From positions 124,001 through 188,000 of the forward strand of contig NZ_JAKMHX010000018.1 of NCBI RefSeq assembly GCF_022048975.1: a stretch of 64,000 nt of DNA. The letters run 5' to 3'. The position numbers and the translations under genes are program-made. Of the stretch, positions 44,856-54,884 are shown one piece after another (within the stretch, counting starts at the first letter, position 1; every line of letters starts with the position of its first letter). The notes below the pieces were generated by a model. The model saw nothing but the letters and a program-made list of their open reading frames with translations. It did not search any database and was not told where the DNA came from. The DNA is from Sporosarcina cyprini. GTDB lineage: Bacteria > Bacillota > Bacilli > Bacillales_A > Planococcaceae.

Positions 44856-46148
44856 TTAACAACAACCGCCTGCTCCGCTATGACACACTCCAGTTTCTGG
44901 TAATTGTAGTTGTACATTTTCAGCAGCCTCTTTATCCCCTGCTAAATAAGCTACAACTGAACGTACTTGCTCATAGCCTGTTGCCATCAAAAATGTAGGT
45001 GCACGGCCATATGATTTTGATCCGACAATATAAAAGTTTGGCTCAGGCTGTCTTAGCTCTTTCTCACCATGTGCCGGTACGCTGCCACAACTATGCTCGT
45101 TTGGATCAATTAGTGGTGCAATTGCAGATACAGCCTCTGTTATAGCCTCTCTTTCAAAACGCAATGCACGATTGATTTCATAATTCGGTCGATTTCCTGT
45201 ATTGACAATTAAACGGTCAAATGGCTCCAGTTTATTATGCTGTGACTCCAGAACAACCCCATTTTGTTTATGAATACGTTTAATAAGAAAAGGTGTTATA
45301 ACATTTATATAGCCATCCCTTACAAAGTCCGATATACGAACTCCTAACTCACCTCGTGCAGCAAGCTCATCATTCGATCCTCCCCCAAATGCATCCTCCA
45401 CTCGTTTTTTTCTCAAAATCCATGTGATTGATGTGTTAGGGTATTTCTCTTTTAACGCTACTAAGTTAAGCAATGAGTTAATTGCTGAGTGGCCACCACC
45501 AATAACAGCTATTCTTTTATTTGCATATAAGTTCTTACTAGCCTCAATGTTTGGAATATGGTAATCGATAATTGACGCTAACTCTTTTTCAGTCCGCAAC
45601 CAAACACCATTACTCTTTACCGGATTGGGATTTCCCCAAGTTCCAGTTGCGTCAATTACAGCTTTAGCTTTCATTTCTTTAAGACCATTTGGTGTTTCTA
45701 CATATAACAAGAATGGTTGAGATGAACGATTTGTAGATTTCATACGATCTATCCCATCACGTGTAATGGAGATGACCTCATGATTTGTATAAATATTTGG
45801 TGCCAAGACTTCTGATAAAGGCAGCAGATAACTTTCCACTAATTCTTTCCCTGTTGGTATTTTTTCTCCATCTGGCTCCTGCCAATCTGTATATGATAAT
45901 AATCTCTTACCTGCTTCATCAATGTTATACTGCCAAGGTGAGAAAAGTGTCACATGCTCCCATGACCGTACATTCGCTGAGACTTCCCCTTTTTCTAATA
46001 CAAAGAAAGATACACCTCGTTCTTTAAGATGCACTGCAGCTGCTAAACCGATTGGCCCAGCACCAATAACTGCAACTGGTAGCTCCTGCTCGCAACAAGC
46101 TGATTTAGAGTCACAGCATACAGCTTGTTGAATAATTTTGAATTCCAT
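44856..46148 (-). CDS. FAD-dependent oxidoreductase of the ars cluster (ArsO-like), Cys-rich ends
   Basis: A 430-residue flavoprotein. AVIGAGPIGLAAAVHLKERG binds FAD and IAVIGGGHSAINSLLNLVAL binds NAD(P)H, as in flavin monooxygenases and ArsO. Unusual features are an N-terminal CCDSKSACC (residues 11-19) and a C-terminal GGCC, vicinal pairs like those that bind soft metals in MerA. It probably oxidises or binds an arsenical. The start ATG follows GAGGGGATTACTA. It lies 269 bases downstream of arsC; 46149-46416 has no further gene. Confidence 0.82.
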   Translation of the reverse strand: MEFKIIQQAVCCDSKSACCEQELPVAVIGAGPIGLAAAVHLKERGVSFFVLEKGEVSANVRSWEHVTLFSPWQYNIDEAGKRLLSYTDWQEPDGEKIPTGKELVESYLLPLSEVLAPNIYTNHEVISITRDGIDRMKSTNRSSQPFLLYVETPNGLKEMKAKAVIDATGTWGNPNPVKSNGVWLRTEKELASIIDYHIPNIEASKNLYANKRIAVIGGGHSAINSLLNLVALKEKYPNTSITWILRKKRVEDAFGGGSNDELAARGELGVRISDFVRDGYINVITPFLIKRIHKQNGVVLESQHNKLEPFDRLIVNTGNRPNYEINRALRFEREAITEAVSAIAPLIDPNEHSCGSVPAHGEKELRQPEPNFYIVGSKSYGRAPTFLMATGYEQVRSVVAYLAGDKEAAENVQLQLPETGVCHSGAGGCC

Positions 46149-46416
46149 TAGTAATCCCCTCGCATATTCTTATTACTTTAGGTAGAAATCTCAACTGTTA
46201 TTATTGAAACCAAATTCACTTTTTTTGGACACATGCATTGTTAATACGCTTTAGACATTTACAAACAGGTAGTAAATCGAACACCACCGTACTCTGTTAT
46301 AAGCCTGAGTTAAGACTTTCTCTTATCAAAGACATATTGATAACTTGGATAACGTAATAAGGGCATTCAATATCTTTACCAGCAGCTAATCTTTGTCTTT
46401 AATCGATAGTTTCGAT

Positions 46417-46839
46417 TTATTTCTCTTCCCTAGCAAACTGCATTATTCGTTCACCTATTTCGTTTCGTACCCGCTGAAACTCAGCCCAAATTTCTTCTTC
46501 TGTTCCCGTTGCTTTAGCCGGATCATCAAATCCCCAATGTTCACGGCGAATGGATGGAGGTGTAATAGGGCATTTATCAGCAGCATCTCCACAAAGCGTC
46601 ACGACAAGGTCAGCACGGTTAAGTATCGTTGGATCGATTATATTTGACGTCTGATTTGTTATATCGATGCCCACCTCTTCCATCGCTTTTATTGCCTTAG
46701 TATTAACCCCATGAGCTTCAATTCCTGCACTGAATACATCCCATTGATCCCCAAGAATTTCCCTTCCCCAGCCTTCAGCCATCTGGCTCCTACACGAATT
46801 TCCTGTGCAAAGAAAGTACAAAGTCCTTTTCGTCATCAT
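46417..46839 (-). CDS. arsC: Arsenate reductase, thioredoxin type
   Basis: A 140-residue ArsC of the low-molecular-weight phosphatase fold. [16 protein letters not shown] is the P-loop with the nucleophile Cys, and [18 protein letters not shown] holds the redox pair equivalent to Cys82 and Cys89. It reduces arsenate to arsenite using thioredoxin. ATG 46839 lies 6 bases after AAAGGTG; GTG 46848 is less likely. It follows arsB by 21 bases. Confidence 0.94.
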   Translation of the reverse strand: MMTKRTLYFLCTGNSCRSQMAEGWGREILGDQWDVFSAGIEAHGVNTKAIKAMEEVGIDITNQTSNIIDPTILNRADLVVTLCGDAADKCPITPPSIRREHWGFDDPAKATGTEEEIWAEFQRVRNEIGERIMQFAREEK

Positions 46840-46860
46840 TCTATTCACCTTTCCTTCAAG

Positions 46861-48150
46861 TTAGATAAGCAGCAACCAAATATACAATCCCAGTAATGTA
46901 ATAAAGAGAGTTGGGATCGTTAAAATAATTCCGACCTTAAAATAGGATCCCCAGCCAATTTTCACGCCTTTTTGAGAAAGTACATGCAGCCACAACAAAG
47001 TTGCCAGTGATCCAATCGGCGTAATTTTAGGACCTAGATCTGACCCAATCACATTTGCATAAATAAGGGCCTCACGGATGGTGCCAGTCGTGTTGGTTTC
47101 AGCAATCGCTAAAGCATCAATCATTACCGTAGGCATATTATTCATAACAGATGATAAAAAAGCAGCAATAAAGCCCATTGAGATTGTAGCAACAAATAAT
47201 CCCTGATTCGCTGCATATTGAATTACATCCGAAAGAACACTTGTCAATCCAACATTTTTCAAACCATACACAACCACGTACATACCAATTGAGAAAAATA
47301 CAATGGCCCATGGAGCACCTTTCAACACTTGCTTCGGTTGTACAACTGCACTTCTCTTAGCCATCAACAAGAAGAAAATTGCTACGACTCCTGCAATGAT
47401 GGAGACAGGTATTCTTAAAAATTCACTCAAAAAATAACCGATTAGCAGAATGCCTAAAATAACCCATGTAAGTTTAAACATTTTCAGGTCCTTTATCGCT
47501 TCTTTTGGTTGTTTCAAATCGGAGACTTTGTATTGGCCTGGAATACTCTTACGGAAAAATAAATACAGAACAATAATACTTGCAACGAGAGCAAAAAGAT
47601 TTGGAACAATCATCCTTGATGCATATTCAACGAAACCAATCCCAAAAAAGTCTGCCGAAACAATGTTGACCAGATTGCTGACAACGAAAGGCAATGAGGT
47701 CGTATCTGCAATAAACCCACTGGCAATTATAAAAGGAAATATCATTTTTTCGCTGAATCTCAAATTACGAACCATTGCTAATACAATTGGCGTCAGGATC
47801 AAGGCAGCTCCATCATTTGCAAATAAAGCAGCGACAATAGCTCCAAGGATACTGACGTAGATAAACATCCGAGTACCACTGCCTTTAGCGAATCTCGCCA
47901 TATGTAATGCTGCCCATTCAAAAAATCCGATCTCATCGAGTATTAATGAAATGATAATGATGGCTATGAATGCCAGTGTCGCATTCCACACAATTCCCGT
48001 AACATCTAAAACGTCATCAAAGTCGACTACGCCTAACAGTAAAGCGAACGTTGCGCCGATACATGCAGTCCAACCGATCGAGAGATTTTTCGGCTGCCAA
48101 ATAACAAAAATTAAAGTAATCGTAAAAATTATGAATGCCGTTAATGCCAA
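46861..48150 (-). CDS. arsB: Arsenite efflux transporter ArsB
   Basis: A 429-residue ArsB-family transporter with about 11-12 helices. [40 protein letters not shown] and [19 protein letters not shown] are family landmarks. It expels arsenite made by ArsC. It starts at TTG 48150, directly after the arsR stop codon, behind GGGAGG inside the end of arsR, so the genes are coupled. Confidence 0.93.
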   Translation of the reverse strand: MALTAFIIFTITLIFVIWQPKNLSIGWTACIGATFALLLGVVDFDDVLDVTGIVWNATLAFIAIIIISLILDEIGFFEWAALHMARFAKGSGTRMFIYVSILGAIVAALFANDGAALILTPIVLAMVRNLRFSEKMIFPFIIASGFIADTTSLPFVVSNLVNIVSADFFGIGFVEYASRMIVPNLFALVASIIVLYLFFRKSIPGQYKVSDLKQPKEAIKDLKMFKLTWVILGILLIGYFLSEFLRIPVSIIAGVVAIFFLLMAKRSAVVQPKQVLKGAPWAIVFFSIGMYVVVYGLKNVGLTSVLSDVIQYAANQGLFVATISMGFIAAFLSSVMNNMPTVMIDALAIAETNTTGTIREALIYANVIGSDLGPKITPIGSLATLLWLHVLSQKGVKIGWGSYFKVGIILTIPTLFITLLGLYIWLLLI

Positions 48151-48510
48151 TCACTTTTCCTCCCTTGTACATGCAATACGCAACCCTTGATTTTCTAATT
48201 CCGTAATAAATCCGTCTTGTTCTGGCAAGTGGTTGAGAATACTGTTAATTAGAGGATAATCTTCATGTTCCATATTAATCGAATAAAAAATCCATTGACC
48301 TCTACGTTCTTCTTTTACTAACTCGATATCCCTCAACTTTCGTAAATGTTGGCTTATTGCCGGCTGGGTCATCTTAAAAATCTCCACAAATTCACATACA
48401 CAACATTCATGTGATGACAGTAATTTCATCATTGTTAATCGTGTCTTATCTCCAAGCAATTTTAAAAGTTGAGTAGCTCGCTGCAAATCGATAATTTCGT
48501 TTGTATTCAA
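48151..48510 (-). CDS. arsR: ArsR family arsenic-responsive repressor
   Basis: A 119-residue winged-helix repressor. ECCVCEFVEIFKMTQPAISQ contains the As(III)-binding CxC and the recognition helix, followed by HLRKLRDIELVKEERRGQW. It should leave the operator when arsenite binds. Translation starts at TTG 48510 behind GGAGGGAG. First gene of arsR-arsB-arsC, with a perfect palindrome in its promoter. Confidence 0.93.
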   Translation of the reverse strand: MNTNEIIDLQRATQLLKLLGDKTRLTMMKLLSSHECCVCEFVEIFKMTQPAISQHLRKLRDIELVKEERRGQWIFYSINMEHEDYPLINSILNHLPEQDGFITELENQGLRIACTREEK

Positions 48511-48530
48511 TTTTCTCCCTCCTTGTTTAC

Positions 48531-48560
48531 AAGCATATAATTATATGCTTATATACGCAA
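48531..48560 (-). promoter_or_regulatory. ars promoter and ArsR operator palindrome
   Basis: 48531-48550 is a perfect 20-bp palindrome, AAGCATATAATTATATGCTT. On the minus strand TTGCGT (48555-48560), a 17-base spacer and TATGCT (48532-48537) form a promoter that the palindrome covers, so ArsR binding would block polymerase. Confidence 0.82.
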
Positions 48561-48639
48561 GTGATTTTGGTTCAATAAAGAGAAGTGATTTAAGTTCATA
48601 TCGTTGTTTGATTGGAAATTATCTTTCAACAAATTAGAA

Positions 48640-48677
48640 AGTCCAAATTCAGTGAATTGTGCACTGAATTCGGACTT
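48640..48677. other. Long unexplained hairpin
   Basis: 16-base arms (48640-48655 and 48662-48677) pair with one mismatch around a 6-base loop, without a good T run on either side. It may be a weak terminator of the nuclease gene, 235 bases away. The rest of 48561-48911 holds no gene I can support. Confidence 0.55.
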
Positions 48678-48911
48678 ATGAGTGAAGCTATATAATTTTT
48701 TGACTAACGGGCACGACATATTATCTCGTCAAGCTGTAAAAATGAACGATTAAACTAATTCATGATTAGCCGTACATTTCAACGTTTAATCCACATTAAT
48801 ACAATAGTTCACTTCTAAGTGATTTACTATATATCAAACCATCTTACATTGTCTGCTTACACAAGCTGGATAGTGCGAGTGTAAGATAGATCATAATTCA
48901 ATTATTACTAA

Positions 48912-49628
48912 TCATTCACAAGCGAAACCATCCCGGTCACCATCCATCTTTTCAGAGTACGCCGGATGGCCTTTTTTTACACCGTTCGGATATTTTTTTC
49001 GTAACTCCGTACAATTGGCGAATACTTCAATTGGGGCATGATCTGCCTTTATATCTAGTGGATATGTTTCACTGTCGAAGCCGCGATCGGTCGCATAATC
49101 TTCCAAGGTCCAAATTCCAACGCCTGCCTTTTTCGCTTTGTTCTGCGATTTTTCGTAATCGTCTAAGTGGCGGGTATTGGGAGGATATACATACGCTACT
49201 CTGGCAAGCCCTTCTTCCAGCAATATTTTTTGGACGCTCTCGCCGTCTGCATACACATAAGCGAGCAGCCTTCCATATTTGTCGTAACGTTCTCCGATAT
49301 CAAACTCGATTTCCACTTGAGCGCTTTTTTGCAGCAATTCCCTATTCCGCTCTTTTGCTTCCTCGCCGAAAGGCTGCTTTCCAAGTCTCGGATGATTTGT
49401 CTCCGGTGTATCCACAAGCAGATAACGGACGTTCTGCTCTTTTCCCTCGTACTTTATTTTGATCGTATCCCCGTCTATTGCGCTTATAAGCTGGACTGGA
49501 ATGCGGCCTGCTTGGGTAGGGGCTGCATCTTCTTGATTCATCCAAGCAAATGCCAGAATGGCCAGAAGAGCAATTGCTGATACAATCCAACTTTTCTTTT
49601 TCTGTCTCTGTTTTTGTTTTCCCATCAT
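48912..49628 (-). CDS. Thermonuclease (SNase-like) with Excalibur calcium domain
   Basis: A 238-residue protein. A basic N-terminus and one helix (SWIVSAIALLAILAFAWM) make it membrane-anchored or secreted. The SNase domain (about 40-165) has VDTPETNHP, FGEEAKERNRELL and YDKYGRLLAYVY, covering the Ca2+ and Arg/Glu catalytic places. The last 40 residues form an Excalibur domain with the DxDxDGxxCE motif (DGDRDGFACE). It likely degrades extracellular DNA or RNA. The ATG follows AAAGGGCG. Confidence 0.9.
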   Translation of the reverse strand: MMGKQKQRQKKKSWIVSAIALLAILAFAWMNQEDAAPTQAGRIPVQLISAIDGDTIKIKYEGKEQNVRYLLVDTPETNHPRLGKQPFGEEAKERNRELLQKSAQVEIEFDIGERYDKYGRLLAYVYADGESVQKILLEEGLARVAYVYPPNTRHLDDYEKSQNKAKKAGVGIWTLEDYATDRGFDSETYPLDIKADHAPIEVFANCTELRKKYPNGVKKGHPAYSEKMDGDRDGFACE

Positions 49629-49708
49629 TCGACGCCCTTTCCATCAATCGTTGTAATGATAGCATGCCGCTAGAGCAGTTTCCATCGGACGAATGAAACA
49701 TCAAACAC

Positions 49709-49747
49709 AAAAAAAACTGCCAGCCGCCGATACTCGGCAGCTGACAG
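49709..49747 (-). terminator. katE terminator
   Basis: Stem CTGCCAGC / GCTGACAG with an inner GC-rich part, followed on the minus strand by eight T. Confidence 0.85.
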
Positions 49748-49754
49748 CTTCACC

Positions 49755-51818
49755 TTATCCTTCCCAGCCATATACGTTTCGGTTCCAATGGCGGTGGGCG
49801 GCAACCGCTTCGATGAAGGCTTCCGGATTAGCCTCCATTTCACTTGGAAGTAAAATGCCCGGCCCTTCTTCAGCAGAAGATGCTTCGAAATATGACACGC
49901 CCGTCTTGGCAATGCCTATAGGCTTATAGTGTCGGTACGCTTCATTAATGAAATCACCCATATCCAGCTGGAACTTTTTCCTATTATCCGCTGTTCCGCC
50001 TGCAACGTAAACAGCATCGTATAATGTAGAATGTGCAGTCAAAAAGGTCTGGTCAATTTCAGCAGCCAGTCCATCTGTTCCATGCACAGTTCCGAAACGT
50101 TCTCCAACCAATTCTACGGTCATTCCTGCAGTTAGACATGCATTGACGAGCGGCTCAACTACCGCTCCATCAAATCCTTCTCCGATGAGAATCGCCACTT
50201 TTCTGGTATCAGGAAGTTTAGCCGTATTCATTTGGCTAAGAGCCGGTGATGCTTGAGTGACGTTGGATTCCTCCACTCCAGAAGGAAATTCCGCACCTAC
50301 CGCTTCAGCGACAGCCGTCGCCAATCCTACATCGACATTCGCAAACATATCAACAACTTGCTGTCTCACGCTTTTGCTCATCACTTTGCCGAGTTCAAAG
50401 CTGAATGCATCCACAATATGTTTCTTTTCCGTTTTCGACATGCTGTTCCAGAATAGTTTAGCCTGAGAGAAATGATCCTCGAATGATTCGCTTCTTGCCT
50501 GGATTTTTCGTCCTTCGACCTTCTCCTGATAATGCACGTATCCCCCTTCCGCATCGCTTGACACGGCAGGCGTATTGTCCGCCAAGGAATTCTTATGGTA
50601 GGCCACTTGTCCGACATTAATTGTTTGCCGACTATAGCCATCGCGCTGGTTATTATGGAATGGACAAACCGGACGGTTAATCGGGAGCTCGTGGAAGTTA
50701 GGTCCACCGAGACGAATTAGCTGAGTATCGGTATAGGAAAACAAACGCCCTTGCAGCAATGGGTCATTTGTAAAATCAATACCCGGAACGACATTGCCTG
50801 GATGGAATGCGACTTGCTCTGTTTCGGCAAACACATTATCCACGTTCCGGTTCAACGTCATTTTTCCAATGATTTTAACCGGGACTTGCTCTTCCGGCCA
50901 GATCTTTGTTGGATCCAAAATGTCGAAATCAAACATGAACTCGTCCTTTTCATCAATCAATTGAACGCCGAGTTCAAATTCAACCGGATTCCCCATTTCA
51001 ATCGCTTCCCATAAGTCGCGACGATGGAAATCCGGATCTTTCCCGCTAATCTTTTGCGCTTCATCCCAAACGAGGGAATGGACGCCTAGCTTCGGTTTCC
51101 AGTGGAATTTCACAAAATGGGCTTGTCCTTCTTCGTTTACCAATCGGAATGTATGAACGCCAAAGCCTTCCATCATTCGAAAACTCCGCGGAATCGCCCG
51201 GTCTGACAAATGCCACATGATCATATGTGCCGACTCTTGGTTGTTTGCCACGAAATCCCAGAAGGTATCATGGGCGGAGGCTGCTTGCGGCATTTCATTA
51301 TGGGGCTCAGGTTTCACTGCATGAATTAAATCAGGGAACTTAATAGCATCTTGAATGAAAAATACAGGAATATTATTGCCGACTAAGTCATAATTCCCTT
51401 CCTCTGTATAAAACTTCACAGCAAAACCACGGACATCCCGCACCGTTTCAGCGGAGCCCCGACTACCTGCCACCGTTGAAAAACGGGTAAATACAGGCGT
51501 CTTTGAACCCGGCTCCTGTAAAAAGGCAGCTTTCGTATATGGCTTCATCGACTCGTATAATTCAAATTCACCATGGGCCGCAAAACCTCTTGCATGGACG
51601 ACACGTTCAGGGATTCGTTCATGGTCGAAATGCGTTATTTTTTCCCGAAAATGAAAATCCTCCATCAATGTCGGCCCTCGATAACCGGCTTTTAAGGAAT
51701 GTTCATCTTCCGAAACTTTCAACCCTTGATTCGTCGTCAGCCGTTTGCCTTTATCCAGCGCACGGAACTGATCCAGCTGTTTTTCTTTTTTCGTCATGTC
51801 TGCAGTATGCTTGTCCAT
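49755..51818 (-). CDS. katE: Large-subunit catalase with C-terminal DJ-1/PfpI domain
   Basis: A 687-residue clade-2 haem catalase. [18 protein letters not shown] has the distal His, [15 protein letters not shown] the distal Asn region, and [20 protein letters not shown] the proximal Tyr. Residues about 535-687 are a DJ-1/PfpI-like domain ([35 protein letters not shown]). It removes hydrogen peroxide. The ATG follows GGAGGATGAGAA. Monocistronic with a strong terminator. Confidence 0.95.
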   Translation of the reverse strand: MDKHTADMTKKEKQLDQFRALDKGKRLTTNQGLKVSEDEHSLKAGYRGPTLMEDFHFREKITHFDHERIPERVVHARGFAAHGEFELYESMKPYTKAAFLQEPGSKTPVFTRFSTVAGSRGSAETVRDVRGFAVKFYTEEGNYDLVGNNIPVFFIQDAIKFPDLIHAVKPEPHNEMPQAASAHDTFWDFVANNQESAHMIMWHLSDRAIPRSFRMMEGFGVHTFRLVNEEGQAHFVKFHWKPKLGVHSLVWDEAQKISGKDPDFHRRDLWEAIEMGNPVEFELGVQLIDEKDEFMFDFDILDPTKIWPEEQVPVKIIGKMTLNRNVDNVFAETEQVAFHPGNVVPGIDFTNDPLLQGRLFSYTDTQLIRLGGPNFHELPINRPVCPFHNNQRDGYSRQTINVGQVAYHKNSLADNTPAVSSDAEGGYVHYQEKVEGRKIQARSESFEDHFSQAKLFWNSMSKTEKKHIVDAFSFELGKVMSKSVRQQVVDMFANVDVGLATAVAEAVGAEFPSGVEESNVTQASPALSQMNTAKLPDTRKVAILIGEGFDGAVVEPLVNACLTAGMTVELVGERFGTVHGTDGLAAEIDQTFLTAHSTLYDAVYVAGGTADNRKKFQLDMGDFINEAYRHYKPIGIAKTGVSYFEASSAEEGPGILLPSEMEANPEAFIEAVAAHRHWNRNVYGWEG

Positions 51819-51890
51819 TTCTCATCCTCCATCCTTCCTAGTAGTCTTCTACTCTATTCCCGAATAGGACGGACTGAAACGGACTAAGCT

Positions 51891-52247
51891 TTATATGTTT
51901 TGACCGATTATGAAGCCAATAGCTGCGAAAAGGATTCCTATGCAATACGTACTGAATAAATATATAAAAAATATTCTTTTTCGAGCACTCCATAAGGAGA
52001 GGAGTTCTTTATTCAGAGTCGAAAAAGTTGTCAAACCTCCTGCAAGTCCAGATACCAAAAAAAGAGTTGCCCACATGTTCATCTGCAAGCCGACGATTAC
52101 ACCGATCAACAAGGAACCGGCTGCATTTACGAGAAAAGTACCTGCTGGAAATTTACCGGCCTGGTTCATCTTGTTTGATATGAACCAGCGGAGCACAGCC
52201 CCGATGGACCCGCCTGCCCCAACGGCAAGAAACTGAAGAATCATCAT
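51891..52247 (-). CDS. crcB: Fluoride channel FluC/CrcB, second subunit gene
   Basis: A 118-residue, four-helix fluoride channel protein: AVGAGGSIGAVLRWFIS, PAGTFLVNAAGSLLIGVIVG and GLAGGLTTFSTLNKELLSL. ATG 52247 overlaps the stop of the preceding crcB in ATGA; the longer frame to 52334 lies inside that gene. Paired crcB genes form heteromeric, oppositely oriented channels that expel fluoride. Confidence 0.93.
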   Translation of the reverse strand: MMILQFLAVGAGGSIGAVLRWFISNKMNQAGKFPAGTFLVNAAGSLLIGVIVGLQMNMWATLFLVSGLAGGLTTFSTLNKELLSLWSARKRIFFIYLFSTYCIGILFAAIGFIIGQNI

Positions 52248-52615
52248 TTCTTCCCACCCCATTTCCGTCCGAAGGCAGCCATCCCGATTCCACCGGCAAA
52301 GCTGCTCGCTACGTAAAGGACTGCGACTCCCCACTTGCCCTCTTGCATGAATGTCACGGTTTCGATACTGAGTGCCGAAAAGGTCGTGAAGGAGCCAATG
52401 AACCCCGTCATGATTGCCGTTTGCATAGCACGATCACTCGTCAGCCTACGAATGCCACCTGCCGCCAGAAACGACAACAAGAACGATCCAATCAGATTGG
52501 CACTGAACGTCCCCAGCGGAAATCCCTCTGAGAAGGGCAGGAACAACATTCCGAGGCCATACCGGCATATGGCCCCGACGGCTCCTGCCACTCCGACAAG
52601 CAGTCCTGTTCTCAT
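52244..52615 (-). CDS. crcB: Fluoride channel FluC/CrcB, first subunit gene
   Basis: A 123-residue CrcB protein: GVAGAVGAICRYGLGMLFLP, PLGTFSANLIGSFLLSFLAA and GFIGSFTTFSALSIETVTF. Its ATG overlaps the helicase stop in ATGA, and its stop overlaps the next crcB. No fluoride riboswitch can sit directly in front of it, so control is probably through the helicase gene or an internal promoter. Confidence 0.93.
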   Translation of the reverse strand: MRTGLLVGVAGAVGAICRYGLGMLFLPFSEGFPLGTFSANLIGSFLLSFLAAGGIRRLTSDRAMQTAIMTGFIGSFTTFSALSIETVTFMQEGKWGVAVLYVASSFAGGIGMAAFGRKWGGKK

Positions 52616-54771
52616 ACTTCCATCACTTTCAAAAGCCTTCTGCTTAGGATCATTTCCAGAGATAATCTCTTCACTGTGTCATCAAAACGGATTTGTATGT
52701 CCTCTTCACCGATCAACTCGATCACGCCTCTTCCGAAAACCCGGTGCGTCACAAGCATGCCTTCAGCCAGTTCCTTGCGCTCTGCGACGCCATCCGGATC
52801 TAACGGGATTGAAAGGTCGGCTTTTTTTAGTTTCGGCTTGTTCGATTTGTTCATCTCATCCGGCTTCATCAAGATCCCTCGCACTTCATTCATAAATTTC
52901 GAGTCTTCTTTCGTCTTGCCGTCCATCGTACGATACGACAGCAATTCTAATCTACTCTTTGCCCTCGTCATGCCGACATAGAAGAGCCGTCTCGCTTCTT
53001 CCATTGCCGCCAAGTCGCCTTCATCCTCATCGGAGGGAATAGTACCTTGGACTAAGTCGATCATAAATACACGGCTGAACTCCAATCCTTTCGCGCTGTG
53101 GAAGGTGGATAAGGTGACTGCATCACCTTTTGGAGCATATTTCGCTTCCGCCACTGCCGTTTCCAACTCTTTGAGCCGATTTGCGAATTCTACCATTGTC
53201 CGTAATTGCGACGCGATGCTTTCCAACGTGTCTAATATGCCAATTAAATTTTCAATCCGATACCCGAATTTTTCAGCCCGGCTTTTCAGCGCGTCTTCAT
53301 ACTCTAATTCATATCGGATCAGGCGGATGACTTGTGCCGGCCGCATCGAAGTCATCTTGTCATAGATAGCCTGATAATGTTCAAGTTTATCAATCTGGCT
53401 CTTTTTCAAATCGGTCATGCGGAGAAAGGATTCAAACACATTACCCGTCGTTTGGGCATTCAGAAACTGATTTACCATATGGCGTGAGACGAAGACATTC
53501 ATTTTCATGATGACCTTAGAAAAAATATCTTTCCGCTCCACATTAAAGCTCAGTCGCATGAAATTCAAAATATCTTCTACGATCCAATGAGAGAAAAACT
53601 GATCATCGGCATCCTTCATATAGAAAGGAATGCCGCGCCGGTGCAGTTCATTCACAAAGAGGGTGGATGAGGAATTGTTACGGAATAGGATGGCCACCTC
53701 ATTCAAATTCTTTTCATTCAACACTTCATAGGTCACGTATTCCAGTTGTTCCTTTGGGGAATCAAATGATCTGAGCATAATCGGCCCGGCTGTGTCATTC
53801 GTTGTATGCATTGCCTTTTCATAACGCATTTTGTTTCGTGTAATGAATTTCGCCGCTGTCTCGACAATTTCCTTGGAGGACCGATAATTTCTTTCCATCT
53901 TTAACAAGGAGGCATGCGGATAAACCTTTTGAAAATCAAGCAGATAATCAGGATCAGCACCGCGCCACGTGTAAATGGATTGGTCATCATCCGCCACAAC
54001 ACATAAGTTGCGATGATCCTTGACAAGATGCTCAATAATTTTATGTTGCACGAGGGACGTATCCTGGCTCTCATCGGTTAACAGATAGTCATATCGGCTG
54101 CCGAACGACGCGGCGAGACCGGGATCAGAGCGAAGCGCCTGTTCTGCAATTGTGAGCATATCATCAAAATCGAGAAGCAAATGGCCTGTTGTCCTTGATT
54201 TCGCCTGTTCATATTTCAGTGCGATGATCCCTGCCTTGTGAAACGGCCCGTTCACCTCTTCCCACTGGGAATGGGGAATCATCCTGTTTTTAAGGAATGA
54301 AATGAACGTTTGCAAAGCTTTCAGATCATCTTCTGTCCCCTCTTCCTGCATCGTCTTTCGATAAAGCTCTTTTAGGATGAGGCTCTTCGTCTGTGCAGGA
54401 CGCTCTCTTTTATTGCCCTCGAGCAATTCAAACGAAGTACCGGTTTTCTTCAAGTATGTACGTGTAATCTGGAACGCCAAGCTGTGAATGGTTGAAAAAT
54501 CAATAGGAGGGTGGACTGGGAAGAACCTTTCGTACCGTTCCGCCATATCCCTGGCGGAAGCCCGGCTAAATGTGATTGCCTTAATTCGGGATGCTGGCAC
54601 CTTCTTTTCCTCTAGCAAATAGCCGATCCGCATAATCATCGTTGTCGTTTTGCCCGATCCTGGGCATGCTAATAAGAGCAAAGGGCCTTCGGTTTTCATG
54701 ACAGCCTCTTTCTGCACATCGTTCAATTCAATGCCAAGCTCCCTGTTTTTCCTTTCAAAAAAATCATTCAT
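52612..54771 (-). CDS. UvrD/PcrA-like superfamily 1 DNA helicase (YjcD-like)
   Basis: A 719-residue SF1 helicase. Motif I LLACPGSGKTTTMIMRIGYL, motif II LLTDESQDTS, motif III VVADDDQSIYTWRGAD, motif IV LKMERNYRSSKEIV, motif V AVTLSTFHSAKGLEFSRVFM and motif VI RRLFYVGMTRAKSRLEL are all present. The end has a VTHRVFGRGVIELIGEEDI tudor-like segment. It resembles B. subtilis YjcD more than PcrA. First gene of a helicase-crcB-crcB operon. Confidence 0.9.
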   Translation of the reverse strand: MNDFFERKNRELGIELNDVQKEAVMKTEGPLLLLACPGSGKTTTMIMRIGYLLEEKKVPASRIKAITFSRASARDMAERYERFFPVHPPIDFSTIHSLAFQITRTYLKKTGTSFELLEGNKRERPAQTKSLILKELYRKTMQEEGTEDDLKALQTFISFLKNRMIPHSQWEEVNGPFHKAGIIALKYEQAKSRTTGHLLLDFDDMLTIAEQALRSDPGLAASFGSRYDYLLTDESQDTSLVQHKIIEHLVKDHRNLCVVADDDQSIYTWRGADPDYLLDFQKVYPHASLLKMERNYRSSKEIVETAAKFITRNKMRYEKAMHTTNDTAGPIMLRSFDSPKEQLEYVTYEVLNEKNLNEVAILFRNNSSSTLFVNELHRRGIPFYMKDADDQFFSHWIVEDILNFMRLSFNVERKDIFSKVIMKMNVFVSRHMVNQFLNAQTTGNVFESFLRMTDLKKSQIDKLEHYQAIYDKMTSMRPAQVIRLIRYELEYEDALKSRAEKFGYRIENLIGILDTLESIASQLRTMVEFANRLKELETAVAEAKYAPKGDAVTLSTFHSAKGLEFSRVFMIDLVQGTIPSDEDEGDLAAMEEARRLFYVGMTRAKSRLELLSYRTMDGKTKEDSKFMNEVRGILMKPDEMNKSNKPKLKKADLSIPLDPDGVAERKELAEGMLVTHRVFGRGVIELIGEEDIQIRFDDTVKRLSLEMILSRRLLKVMEV

Positions 54772-54842
54772 GTTGTGATAACTCCTTCAGTTGACGTTAT
54801 TTCTAATTTACCATACGAACGGATATTTGTAGAGGCATGCAA

Positions 54843-54870
54843 AAAACCTCTGCATGAGCAGAGGTTTTCT
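54843..54870. terminator. Terminator between the sipS operon and the helicase gene
   Basis: Perfect stem AAAACCTCTGC / GCAGAGGTTTT with a 4-base loop. A and T runs make it active in both directions; here it closes the minus-strand operon ending at 54885. Confidence 0.85.
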
Positions 54871-54884
54871 ATCACCAGGGGCTC

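Noticed and set aside
54772..54842. Fluoride riboswitch in front of the helicase-crcB operon
   Set aside because: The short gap lacks the crcB-motif aptamer.
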